From CAVYBY01 sp963766935 (GTDB lineage: Bacteria; Actinomycetota; UBA4738; HRBIN12), in contig CAVYBY010000006.1 in the NCBI GenBank assembly GCA_963766935.1, forward strand, positions 124,001-188,000: 64,000 bases of DNA. The letters run 5' to 3'. Shown piece by piece: positions 47,030-55,607 of the stretch. The notes below the pieces were generated by a model. The model saw nothing but the letters and a program-made list of their open reading frames with translations, was not told where the DNA came from and did not search any database. The position numbers and the translations under genes are program-made. Numbering within the stretch: the first letter of the stretch is position 1; each line of letters starts with the position of its first letter.

Positions 47030-48390
47030 CAACGCGATTCCTCCGTCTCGGCAGGAGGTGCCGCCGGCGCGTCCAGCTCCGCGGCGATGGCCGCCTCCGC
47101 GCCGGCCCGCACCTCGTCGATCGTGACGCGGTCGAGCACCTCCTGGAAGAAGCCGGTGAGGATCAGTCGTTCCGCGGCCTCGCGGGTGATCCCGCGGCTC
47201 TGCAGGTAGAAGATCGTCTCCTCGTCGACCGGGCCGACGCTGGCGGCGTGGCCGCAGCGGACGTCGTTCGCCTCGATCTCGAGGTTGGGGATCGCGTCGG
47301 CCTTCGCGTGCTCGGACAGGACGACGTTGCGGCTCGTCTGCATCGCGTTCGTCTTCTGCGCTTCGGGGCGGACGTGGACCCAGCCGCTGTAGACGGCGCG
47401 GCTGTAGTCGCGCAGCGCGCCCTTGTACAGGAGGTCGCTGGTGCAGTTGGGGGCCACGTGGTCCTGAAGGGTGCGGTGGTCGAAGTGCTGGTCGTGGTCC
47501 GCGAAGAAGACCCCGAGCATCTCGCTGAACCCGCCCGGCTCGGCCAGAACGGTCTCGGACTCCGCGCGGGCCAGGTCGGCGCCGAAGCCGATCGCGAGCG
47601 TGCGCAGCTCCGCGTCCCGGCCGACGCGGGCTCGCTGGATTCCGAGGTGCGTGACCCCGGAACCCCAGTCCTGCACGGACACGTACCGGACGTGGGCGCC
47701 CTTCCCGACGTGGATCTCGGCCACGGCGTTCGAGAACGCCCTGGTCAGAGGCGGCGACGCGTACCGGTCGATAAAGGTGACGTCGGCATGCTCGCCGACG
47801 ACCAGGACGGTGTGCGGGAAGACGGCGGCGCCGTCGGCGTCGAGGTAGGTGAAGGACTGGAGCGGGGTCTCGATGACGGCGCCCGCAGGTACGTAGACGA
47901 AGGTTCCCCCGGTGCGGAAGGCGGCGTGCAGGGCGACGAACTTCGTCCTGGCGCTGGGAACGAGAGTGTGCAGATACGGCTCGATCAGCTCCGGATGGTC
48001 TCGGACGGCGGCGTCGATGCTTTCGAACCGGACGCCGGCGTCTTGGAGCGCGGTGTCCAGGTGGGCGATCGTCGTCTGGGAGTTGTGCTGGATCAGGAGG
48101 CCGGCGCGCTCCCCCACTACGCCGGCGGCCTCGAGGATCCGGCCCGGGACGTCGTCGAGCGTCTCGGCCTGGGCGCCCGGTGCGAAGGGGTCGAAGTCCA
48201 GCTCGAAGCCCGAGAGGTCCGTGTAGCGCCATTCCTCGGTCTCCTGTGATGGGACCGGGAGCTCCTGGAACTCCTCGAACGCCTGCTTGCGCAGTTGCTG
48301 GGTGAACCCAATGGCTTCGGGAAGTTCGGCCAGCGCACGTTCGTCAAAAGTGGTTTTGGCGTCGGCCGAGGCAGTCGTGTGCTGGGTCAC
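47029..48390 (-). CDS. sufD: SufD scaffold subunit
   Basis: A 453-residue SufBD-family protein. Ending blocks such as AIPNLEIEANDVRCGHAAS and VDEETIFYLQSRGITREAAE are the conserved C-terminal beta-helix and helical region. It lacks SufB's additional N-terminal cysteine motif. It begins with GTG at 48390. A TAGACT hexamer at 48397-48402 would give an almost leaderless transcript. In other genomes sufD follows sufB directly, but here 1.4 kb with an antisense gene separates them. Confidence 0.92.
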   Translation of the reverse strand: MTQHTTASADAKTTFDERALAELPEAIGFTQQLRKQAFEEFQELPVPSQETEEWRYTDLSGFELDFDPFAPGAQAETLDDVPGRILEAAGVVGERAGLLIQHNSQTTIAHLDTALQDAGVRFESIDAAVRDHPELIEPYLHTLVPSARTKFVALHAAFRTGGTFVYVPAGAVIETPLQSFTYLDADGAAVFPHTVLVVGEHADVTFIDRYASPPLTRAFSNAVAEIHVGKGAHVRYVSVQDWGSGVTHLGIQRARVGRDAELRTLAIGFGADLARAESETVLAEPGGFSEMLGVFFADHDQHFDHRTLQDHVAPNCTSDLLYKGALRDYSRAVYSGWVHVRPEAQKTNAMQTSRNVVLSEHAKADAIPNLEIEANDVRCGHAASVGPVDEETIFYLQSRGITREAAERLILTGFFQEVLDRVTIDEVRAGAEAAIAAELDAPAAPPAETEESR

Positions 48391-48394
48391 GAAG

Positions 48395-48425
48395 AAAGTC
48401 TATCGGACAGGTGGGATTCTCCGAG
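48395..48425 (-). promoter_or_regulatory. sufD promoter box, shared with sufB
   Basis: Reading plus-strand bases, AAAGTC...GTGGGATTC-TCCGAG here matches AAAGTC...GTGGGATTCCTCTCCGAG at 51293-51326 upstream of sufB, with one 3-base gap. The minus-strand hexamer TAGACT at 48397-48402 inside it is a possible -10. The shared block could be a common operator for an Fe-S sensing repressor such as SufR. Confidence 0.4.
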
Positions 48426-48504
48426 GGCGACTGTGGTGGAACGGGTCGTGTGTGGTGGCGGAATCGGCGGCGAGCTTGGAGTGTCAGACCCACGCCCTAC
48501 AGTA

Positions 48505-48518
48505 CGAACATGTGTTCG
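48505..48518 (+). promoter_or_regulatory. LexA-type SOS box (CGAAC-N4-GTTCG)
   Basis: CGAACATGTGTTCG is a perfect CGAAC-N4-GTTCG palindrome, 26 bases before the start of the DUF222/HNH gene. 13E12-family genes in Mycobacterium tuberculosis, to which this gene is related, are known to have LexA sites. It suggests that the endonuclease is induced by DNA damage. Confidence 0.72.
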
Positions 48519-48544
48519 AGGCTGGACCTTGGGGTGATGGCGTC

Positions 48545-49785
48545 GTGAGTGAGCTGCGGTCGGCGCTGGAGGGCTTTCGATCCGACGTGCTCTCGGAGCT
48601 GCCCGATGCCCGGGTCGAAGAGGACTTCATCGAGCTCTGGCAGGCGAAGGAATCGCTTGAGGCCGAGTGTCTTCGAAGGCTCCCCGATCTGGAGCAGCGA
48701 GGGATCTTCGAGCGAGACGGGTGCCTGTCGGCCGTTTCCTGGCTGGCCTCGAGATTCAAGCTCGCCTGGGGTGCGGCGCGGGGGTTCGTCCAGATGGCCC
48801 GTGGGTTGGAACAGATGCCCGCGACCGTGCGGCGATGGAGGCCGGCGAGCTGTCCGTTTCCGCGGCCAAGGTACTGGTGAGTTCGCGGGAAACCGATCCT
48901 GAGGCGTTCCGTGATGCCGAGACGGCGCTCGTCGAGGCGGCTCGGATCCATTCGCTCGCTGACCTCTCCAAGGTGGCCGCCTACTGGCGCCAGGCCGTGG
49001 AACGCGAACATGGCCTGGACGGCGAGGAGAGGCTCCGTGAGCAGCGGCGGCTGCATCTGTCCATGACCTTCCTCAACATGGTGAAGATGGATGGCCTCTG
49101 CGATCCCGAGTCCGGAGACGTGATCTTGACCGCGGTGAACGCGGTGCTCGATGACGAGGCGAAGCATCGAAGCCCAGACGATGTCCGAACACCCTCCCAG
49201 CGCCGCCTCGACGCGATGGTGGAGGTCTGCCGGCGGTTCCTGGATCGCTCCGACCGGCCCATGGTCGGAGGCGAACGACCGCACGTGACCGTGACGGTCT
49301 CCGCGGAGATGCTGATGCAACCGGCCGGTGAGGTGCCCACCAGGCGTGGCGTGATGCCGGTTCAGGTCCCGACCGTGTCCTCGGAGCGGCTCTGCGAGCT
49401 CGATCACGGCGGCCCGGTCTCGGTCGAGACGGCGCGCCGGCTTGCCTGCGATGCCTCCGTCCGCCGGGTCGTGATGGCCGGAGCTTCCGAGCCGCTCGAC
49501 GTGGGGCGGCAAACCCGGGTCATCTCACCCGCGCTCAGGCGGGCGGTGATCCTTCGCGACCGCCACTGCCAGGTCCCCGGGTGCAATCGCCCCGCCCGAT
49601 GGTGCGACGTGCACCACATCAAACACTGGGCCGACGGCGGCGAGACGTCGATGACGAACACGGCGCTGCTCTGTCGCCGCCACCACCGGATGATCCATCT
49701 CGGTCAGTTCCGGATGAGCCTCGAAGACGGACGATTGCTCTTCAGACGGCCCGACGGGTCGGTGCTGGAGCGCGCGCCGCCGTAG
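48545..49785 (+). CDS. DUF222 / HNH endonuclease (13E12 repeat family), one frameshift
   Basis: About 413 residues after repair. The DUF222 half contains LEQRGIFERDGCLSAVSWLA and ELSVSAAKVLVSS. The HNH half contains RDRHCQVPGCNRPARWCDVH, HIKHWADGGETSMTNTALLC and HHRMIH. One base is missing near 48823, after GLEQMPAT. Start GTG 48545 was chosen because the frame upstream is not conserved. The gene is antisense to the suf genes and interrupts sufB-sufD. This family is multicopy and apparently mobile in Actinomycetota. No flanking repeats typical of insertion sequences were found. Confidence 0.85.
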
Positions 49786-49810
49786 CGACGCGGCCGCGTC
49801 CGGGACGCTG

Positions 49811-51223
49811 CTAGCCGACCGAGCCTTCCATCTGCAGCTCGATCAGGCGGTTCAGCTCGACCGCGTACTCCATCGGAAGCTCACGCGTGATCGGCTCGAT
49901 GAAGCCGTTCACGATCATCGCGGTCGCCTCGACCTCGGTCAGGCCCCGGCTCATCAGGTAGAAGAGCTGGTCCTCGCCCACCTTCGAGACCGTGGCCTCG
50001 TGGCCGAGCGAAGCCGTCTCGTCCTCGACCTCGATGTACGGGTACGTGTCCGAGCGGGACTCCTCGTCGAGGATCAGCGCGTCGCATCGCACGTTGGACT
50101 TCGCGTGATGGGCGTCGGGCTCGACGCGAACCAGACCGCGGTAGCCGGTGCGGCCGCCGTCCTTCGAAACCGACTTCGACGTGATGACGCTCGTCGTGTA
50201 CGGCGCCGCGTGGATCGCCTTGCCGCCGGCGTCGGTGTGCATGCCCTTGCCGGCGAACGCGACCGACAGCACCTCGCCGCGCGCGCCCTTGCCGAGCAGG
50301 TAGATCGACGGGTACTTCATCGTGACCTTGGAGCCGATGTTGCCGTCGACCCACTCCATCACCGCGTCCTCGTAGGCCGCGGCGCGCTTGGTCACCAGGT
50401 TGTACACGTTGGTCGACCAGTTCTGGATCGTGGTGTACCGGACGCGGGAGCCCTTCTTGGCGATGATCTCGACCACCGCCGAGTGCAGCGAGTCGCTCGA
50501 GTAGATCGGCGCCGAGCAGCCCTCCACGTAGTGCACGTACGAGCCCTCGTCGGCGATGATCAGCGTCCGCTCGAACTGGCCCATGTTCTCCGCGTTGATG
50601 CGGAAGTACGCCTGCAGCGGGATGTCGACCTTCACGCCCGGCGGCACGTAGATGAACGACCCGCCCGACCACACCGCGGAGTTGAGCGCCGCGAACTTGT
50701 TGTCGTTGGCCGGGATCAGCGTGCCGAAGTACTCCTTGACGAGGTCGGGGTAGTCGCGGAGCGCCGAGTCCATGTCGGTGAACAGGACGCCGATGTCGTC
50801 GAGCTCCTTCTTGATCTTGTGGTAGACGACCTCGCTCTCGTACTGCGCCGAGACCCCGCCGAGGTACTTCTTCTCCGCCTCGGGGATCCCGAGCTTGTCC
50901 CACGTGCCGCGGATGTCGTCGGGCAGGTCCTCCCAGTTCTGGGCCTGCTTCTCCGTCGAGCGGATGAAGTAGTAGATGTTCTGAAAGTCGATGTCGGACA
51001 GGTCCGCGCCCCACCAGGGCATCGGGCGTGCCTCGAAGTGCTTGAGGGCCTTCAGCCGGTACTTGCGCATCCAGTCGGGCTCGCTCTTGAGCGCCGAGAT
51101 CTCCTCGACCACGGCCGGCGAGATGCCACGCTTCGGCTCGAAGACCGCGTGCGAGGCGTCCTTCCAGTCGAACCGGTAGCCCTTGCTCAGCTCTTTGAGG
51201 TGTTCTTCCTGGCTGACGACCAC
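49811..51223 (-). CDS. sufB: SufB scaffold subunit
   Basis: A 470-residue SufB. It starts VVSQEEHLKELSKGYRFDW, has GVSAQYESEVVYHKIKKEL and the core VHYVEGCSAPIYSSDSLHSA, where the conserved Cys/His region lies, and ends SRGLTEVEATAMIVNGFIEP. It builds clusters with SufC and SufD. It is the first gene of the suf set. A likely -10 (TAGACT, 51281-51286) with TTGCCA at 51303-51308 (16-base spacer) lies about 60 bases upstream. Its stop faces the stop of the HNH gene. Confidence 0.95.
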   Translation of the reverse strand: MVVSQEEHLKELSKGYRFDWKDASHAVFEPKRGISPAVVEEISALKSEPDWMRKYRLKALKHFEARPMPWWGADLSDIDFQNIYYFIRSTEKQAQNWEDLPDDIRGTWDKLGIPEAEKKYLGGVSAQYESEVVYHKIKKELDDIGVLFTDMDSALRDYPDLVKEYFGTLIPANDNKFAALNSAVWSGGSFIYVPPGVKVDIPLQAYFRINAENMGQFERTLIIADEGSYVHYVEGCSAPIYSSDSLHSAVVEIIAKKGSRVRYTTIQNWSTNVYNLVTKRAAAYEDAVMEWVDGNIGSKVTMKYPSIYLLGKGARGEVLSVAFAGKGMHTDAGGKAIHAAPYTTSVITSKSVSKDGGRTGYRGLVRVEPDAHHAKSNVRCDALILDEESRSDTYPYIEVEDETASLGHEATVSKVGEDQLFYLMSRGLTEVEATAMIVNGFIEPITRELPMEYAVELNRLIELQMEGSVG

Positions 51224-51280
51224 GTCGGCATTCCTCTCCTGGGCCCCGAAGGGCCCGATCGACGGGCGAGAGACACCACC

Positions 51281-51326
51281 AGTCTACGAGCCAAAGTCCA
51301 CCTGGCAAGTGGGATTCCTCTCCGAG
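51281..51326 (-). promoter_or_regulatory. sufB promoter with box shared with sufD
   Basis: On the minus strand TTGCCA (51308-51303) and TAGACT (51286-51281) are spaced by 16 bases, a good match to a housekeeping promoter. The -35 region lies in the block 51293-51326 that recurs ahead of sufD. CCAC and GTGG around the -35 also form a short inverted repeat. Confidence 0.45.
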
Positions 51327-51347
51327 CGCCCCGCATAGGCTCGCAGG

Positions 51348-52235
51348 GTGTCTGGAGGCAGCAGCTCGTGGACCAACCACCCCGGGCTCGACTGGCTGCG
51401 CGGGTCGCCGGAGGGCAGGGCGTGGCTGGCTCGGCTCCCCGAGCTCACCCGGGAGTGCGTGCAGCGGTGGGGGCTCGAGCTGGGCGAGCCGTTTTCCTAC
51501 GCCTTCGAGTCGCTCGCCATCCCGGCGACGCGGGCCGGCGGCTCCCCGGCCGTTCTCAAGATCCAGTACCCGGGCCCGGAGAACGAGCACGAGGCGGCTG
51601 CCCTCGCTCACTGGGACGGCCGGGGCGCCGTTCGGCTGCTCGACCACGATCCCGACCGCCGCGCCTTGCTGCTCGAGCATTGCCGGCCGGGAACGCCACT
51701 CCACGACATCGGGCTCGAGGCCGCGCTCGATGTGGCGGTCGAGCTGCTCCCCCGCCTCTGGATCACAGCCGGTGCGCCGTTTCGTCCGCTGGCCGAGGAG
51801 GCTGCCGACTGGGCCGAGGGTCTGCCCGAGCTCTGGCAGAAGGCGGGCGAGCCGTTCGACCGATTCCTGCTGGCCGCGGCGGTCGAGGCGCTCGAGACCC
51901 TGGCCGGGACCCAGGGTGATGCGGTGCTGCTCCATCAGGATCTTCACGCGGACAACATCCTTCGTGCCGAGCGCGAGCCGTGGCTCGTCATCGACCCGAA
52001 GCCGCTGGCCGGCGAGCGAGAGTTCGGAGTCGTCGCGCTCATCCGCGGCGCCGAGCTCGGTCACTCCCGGGAGGCCGTCCTTCGCCGCCTCGACCGCCTC
52101 ACGTCCGGACTCGGGCTCGATCGCGACCGCACTCGGCGCTGGGCGATGGCCCAATCGATCGCCTGGGCCTTCGACGGCAGCCGCGTCCTCCGGGGCCACC
52201 TCGAGGTCGCCAACTGGCTGATGGACGCCGGCTGA
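51348..52235 (+). CDS. Aminoglycoside/hydroxyurea phosphotransferase-family kinase
   Basis: A 295-residue APH-fold kinase of the streptomycin-6-kinase/hydroxyurea-kinase branch (PF04655). LLHQDLHADNIL near residue 199 is the catalytic loop, with Asp and Asn, and VIDPKPLAGEREFGVV is the metal-binding segment diagnostic for this branch. It starts with GTG. Relatives in non-producing bacteria are common and their natural substrates are mostly unknown, so resistance should not be assumed. Confidence 0.8.
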   Translation: MSGGSSSWTNHPGLDWLRGSPEGRAWLARLPELTRECVQRWGLELGEPFSYAFESLAIPATRAGGSPAVLKIQYPGPENEHEAAALAHWDGRGAVRLLDHDPDRRALLLEHCRPGTPLHDIGLEAALDVAVELLPRLWITAGAPFRPLAEEAADWAEGLPELWQKAGEPFDRFLLAAAVEALETLAGTQGDAVLLHQDLHADNILRAEREPWLVIDPKPLAGEREFGVVALIRGAELGHSREAVLRRLDRLTSGLGLDRDRTRRWAMAQSIAWAFDGSRVLRGHLEVANWLMDAG

Positions 52236-52297
52236 ACCCGGACATCGACGCCGGGCGGCAGGACCGGCACCCGATCAGCCGCTACCCTTCACCGATC

Positions 52298-53290
52298 ATG
52301 CGAATCTTCTCGGGGATCCAGCCGACGGGCCGCAAGCACCTCGGCAACTACCTTGGCGCGATCCGGCAGTACGTCGCCTACCAGGAGGAAGGCGACGCCA
52401 TCTACTGCATCGTCGACCTGCACGCGATCACCGTCGCCTACGAAGCCGCGGAGCTGCCCACACTGGTGCTCGACACCACCGCGCTGCTCATGGCCGCCGG
52501 GCTCGATCCGGATCGCTGCATCCTCTTTCGCCAGGGCGACGTTCACGAGCACACCGAGCTCGCCTGGCTGCTGGGCGGCGTGACGGCCTACGGCGAGCTC
52601 TCACGGATGACCCAGTTCAAGGAGAAGTCCGAGGCACAGAAGGATTTCGTCTCGGCGGGGCTCTTCACCTACCCGGTGCTGCAGACCGCCGACATCGTCG
52701 CCTACGGCACCGACGTGGTGCCGGTCGGCGAAGACCAGCGGCAGCACCTCGAGCTTGCGCGGAACGTGGCCGAGCGATTCAACCACCGTTACGGCGACAC
52801 GCTCGTCGTGCCCGAGCACCGGATCCCGGCCGTCGCCGCCCGCGTCATGGACCTGCAGGCCCCCGACAACAAGATGTCGACGACCGGCGGCACCGACCTC
52901 GGCACGGTCTACGTGCTCGACGAGCCCGACCAGATCCGGCGCAAGTTCAAGAGCGCCGTCACCGACTCGGGATCGGACGTCGTGCGCGGCAAGGACAAGC
53001 CCGGCGTCACCAACCTGATCGAGATCCTCGCTGCGGCGAGAGGTGCCGATCACGCCGAGATCGAGCGCGAATTCGCCGGCAGCGGCTACGGCGCGTTCAA
53101 AGGGGCGGTCGCCGAGGCGGTCGTGGACCTGCTCGCTCCCGTCCGGGAGCGCTACGCCGCGATTCGCCCCGACGAACGGGCGCTGGTGACGTCGCTCGAA
53201 TCGGGCGCGGCCAAAGCCCGCGCGATCGCGTCGGTGACGGTAGCCACCGTCCGCGACCGCATGGGCGTCAGGCCGCCTCGGGCGGGCTGA
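52298..53290 (+). CDS. trpS: Tryptophanyl-tRNA synthetase
   Basis: A 330-residue class I synthetase. It starts MRIFSGIQPTGRKHLGNYLG, with HLGN as the HIGH motif, then DLHAITV and PVGEDQRQHLELAR for tryptophan and dimer contacts. NKMSTTGGT stands in the KMSKS position with Thr replacing the last Lys-Ser, a variant seen in other bacterial TrpRS. Length is normal. It begins 62 bases after the kinase gene. Confidence 0.95.
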   Translation: MRIFSGIQPTGRKHLGNYLGAIRQYVAYQEEGDAIYCIVDLHAITVAYEAAELPTLVLDTTALLMAAGLDPDRCILFRQGDVHEHTELAWLLGGVTAYGELSRMTQFKEKSEAQKDFVSAGLFTYPVLQTADIVAYGTDVVPVGEDQRQHLELARNVAERFNHRYGDTLVVPEHRIPAVAARVMDLQAPDNKMSTTGGTDLGTVYVLDEPDQIRRKFKSAVTDSGSDVVRGKDKPGVTNLIEILAAARGADHAEIEREFAGSGYGAFKGAVAEAVVDLLAPVRERYAAIRPDERALVTSLESGAAKARAIASVTVATVRDRMGVRPPRAG

Positions 53291-53302
53291 GCCGGCTGAG
53301 CC

Positions 53303-54148
53303 CTACCCCACTTCGACCGGCGCGCCGACGAGCGAGCCGTACTCGGTCCACGAGCCGTCGTAGTTCTTGACGTTGGGGAACCCGAGCAGCTCCTGCAGCG
53401 CGAACCAGGTGTGGCTCGACCGCTCGCCGATCCGGCAGTACGCGATGATCTCGCGGTCCGACGTGATCCCCTGCTCCTCGTAGAGGGCGCGCAGCTCGTC
53501 GGCGGACTTGAACGTCCCGTCGTCGTTGGCCGCCTTGGCCCACGGGATGTTCGCCGCGCCCGGGATGTGACCCGGGACCTGCGACTGCTCCTGCGGCAGG
53601 TGGTCGGGGGCGATCTTCTCGCCCCGGAACTCCTCGGGCGAACGCACGTCCACGAGACCGATCCCGGTCCCCTGCTTGGCGATCACCTCGTCGCGGAGGG
53701 CGCGGATCGCGGGACGCTCGCTCCCCGTCACCTGGATTCCCGTCGCGTCGTAGGCCGGCACGTCGCCGACCAGCTCACGGCTCTCCAGCTCCCACTTCTT
53801 CCGCCCGCCGTCGAGAAGCTTCACGTTGTCGAACCCGCGCAGCTTGAGGATCCAGTACGCATAGGCCGCGAACCAGTTGTTGTTGCCGCCGTACAGCACG
53901 ACGGTCGAGTCGGGGCCGACGCCGGCGGCGGAGAGCAGGCTCGAGAGGCCGCTCTGGTCGACGTAGTCCCGGCCGACCGCGGTGTGCAGATCCGTCGACC
54001 AGTTCCAGCCGACGGCGCCCTTGATGTGACCCTTGTCGTAGGCGCCGGTGTCCTCGTCGACCTCGATCACGCGGATCGCCGGGTCGGCGGCGTGCTCCTC
54101 GAGCCAGTTGGTGGAGACCAGAACATCGGGATTGGCGTAGTCGCTCAC
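53303..54148 (-). CDS. Thiosulfate/3-mercaptopyruvate sulfurtransferase (two-domain rhodanese)
   Basis: A 281-residue protein with two rhodanese domains. The N-terminal one is catalytically silent: GNNNWFAAYAYWILKLRGF lacks a cysteine in the loop. The C-terminal one has IIAYCRIGERSSHTWFAL with the persulfide Cys. The CRIGERS loop suits thiosulfate sulfurtransferases of the SseA/CysA type. A sulfur-handling role fits the nearby SufT and suf genes. The 228 bases upstream hold no recognisable gene, only a CTCCGGAG palindrome near 54310. Confidence 0.88.
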   Translation of the reverse strand: MSDYANPDVLVSTNWLEEHAADPAIRVIEVDEDTGAYDKGHIKGAVGWNWSTDLHTAVGRDYVDQSGLSSLLSAAGVGPDSTVVLYGGNNNWFAAYAYWILKLRGFDNVKLLDGGRKKWELESRELVGDVPAYDATGIQVTGSERPAIRALRDEVIAKQGTGIGLVDVRSPEEFRGEKIAPDHLPQEQSQVPGHIPGAANIPWAKAANDDGTFKSADELRALYEEQGITSDREIIAYCRIGERSSHTWFALQELLGFPNVKNYDGSWTEYGSLVGAPVEVG

Positions 54149-54376
54149 GTGGTTCTCCTCTCGATCGATGCGTGGTTGGAGCTGAAGTTGCCGGTCGAGC
54201 GCGAGGTCCGCGCTCCCGGCGGGCGCTTCAGCGCATACAGCACAGGCGCGACGGAATCATCGCGGCGACCAGACCACGCTCACGTGTGCGAACCATCGAA
54301 TCCGATCTCCGGAGTCGGGAATCTCGTTTGGGGTTCTAGCGCGCCGGGCACCGCAGCGTCAACCGGTCGCGCAACC

Positions 54377-54808
54377 TCAGAAGATCCCGAGCGAGGCCTT
54401 CGCCTCATCCGACATCATCTCGGGGCTCCACGGCGGACGGATGACCATCTCCGGTCTGACCTCGCCGGCGCCCGGGACCTGAGCCAGCACGCCGCGCATC
54501 TGGTCCTCGATCAGCGGCCCGATCGGGCACCCCATCGTGGTCAGCGTGTACTCGATGTCCACGCCACCGTCCGGGCCGACCTGGACCTCGTACACGAGCC
54601 CGAGATCGACGATGTTCAGGCCCAGCTCGGGGTCGAAGACCTTCATCAGCGCCTCGAGGACCTGCTCCTTCGTTGGAGGCCCAGAGGTCTCAACGGCGGC
54701 CCCATCCGTGATCTCGCCCTCGGTGGATGACCCGCCAACAGGGGTTTCCGGCTCCGGCACGGGCTGAACCGGCGGCTGTGAGACCGCTTCGAATTCCTGC
54801 TCTTGCAT
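54377..54808 (-). CDS. sufT: SufT-type (DUF59) Fe-S assembly factor
   Basis: A 143-residue MIP18/PaaD-like protein. A Pro/Glu-rich N-terminal extension of about 45 residues precedes the DUF59 domain: VFDPELGLNIVDLGLVYEV and TLTTMGCPIGPLIEDQM, the latter with the conserved Cys. DUF59 proteins help deliver clusters to targets and, in Gram-positive bacteria, often sit in suf operons. Here it lies 3 kb away. ATG 54808 was chosen over a GTG four codons upstream. Confidence 0.85.
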   Translation of the reverse strand: MQEQEFEAVSQPPVQPVPEPETPVGGSSTEGEITDGAAVETSGPPTKEQVLEALMKVFDPELGLNIVDLGLVYEVQVGPDGGVDIEYTLTTMGCPIGPLIEDQMRGVLAQVPGAGEVRPEMVIRPPWSPEMMSDEAKASLGIF

Positions 54809-54882
54809 ACGACCTCGCACCGTCCTGACGTCCTATCCTTACGACCAGCGTACGCCTAACGACCGAGAAGGAGCTCTGCCGC

Positions 54883-55527
54883 ATGGGCCCAATCCGGGCG
54901 CTCATCGTTGATGACCACCCCGTCACCCGCGAGGGACTGCGGGAGGCACTCGGGCACTCCGAAGACGCCGTGGTCGTCGTCGGCGAGGCGGCGAGCGGCG
55001 AAGAGGCCGTGGAACGGGCCCGGGAGCTCACGCCCGACGTCGTGTTCATGGACGTCCGCATGCCGGGGATGGACGGGATCGAGGCCGCCCGGCGCATCCG
55101 GCAGGTCGTCCCCGACACCAAGGTCATCCTCATCACCATCGACGAGTCGCGCGGTGCGATCTCGGACGCGATCCAGGCCGGGGTGTCCGGGTACCTCCTC
55201 AAGGATGCCTCCGCCGACGCCCTCATCGACGCGGCCCGAAACGCCGTCGAGGGCAACGCCGTGATCCACCCGCAGCTCACGAAGACCTTCATCGAGGAGG
55301 TCGGGATCGGCGACGGCGAGCAGTCGCTCCAGACGCCGCTGTCGAAGCGCGAACGAGAGATCCTCCAGAAGGTCGCGGACGGCGCCACGACGAAGCTCGT
55401 CGCGAGCGAGCTGGGGATCTCCCCGCACACGGTCAAGACGCATCTCGAGCGGATCTTCGAGAAGCTCGGCGCGAACGACCGCGCCCAGGCCGTCGCGATC
55501 GCCATCCGCACCGGCATCGTCCACTAG
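54883..55527 (+). CDS. NarL/LuxR-family response regulator
   Basis: A 214-residue regulator. The receiver has ALIVDDHPVTREGLRE (acidic pair D10-D11) and DVVFMDVRMPGMDGIEAA with phosphoacceptor D57. The C-terminal helix-turn-helix is LSKREREILQKVADG, followed by ELGISPHTVKTHLERIFEKL. The ATG follows GAAGGAGC. The following gene encodes a histidine kinase, so the two probably form a two-component pair, although classical NarL partners have HisKA_3 rather than HisKA domains. Confidence 0.92.
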   Translation: MGPIRALIVDDHPVTREGLREALGHSEDAVVVVGEAASGEEAVERARELTPDVVFMDVRMPGMDGIEAARRIRQVVPDTKVILITIDESRGAISDAIQAGVSGYLLKDASADALIDAARNAVEGNAVIHPQLTKTFIEEVGIGDGEQSLQTPLSKREREILQKVADGATTKLVASELGISPHTVKTHLERIFEKLGANDRAQAVAIAIRTGIVH

Positions 55528-55607
55528 CCGGACCCCTCCGGCCGCGCGCCATCCTCCGGATCGCCTCCGGCTCAACCTTCATCGGGGCCGGCCGATACTC
55601 GTGGGAG

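Noticed and set aside
51348..52235. Acquired antibiotic-resistance gene
   Set aside because: The kinase belongs to a family widespread in chromosomes of soil actinomycetes. GC content and context match the neighbours and no mobile element is near.
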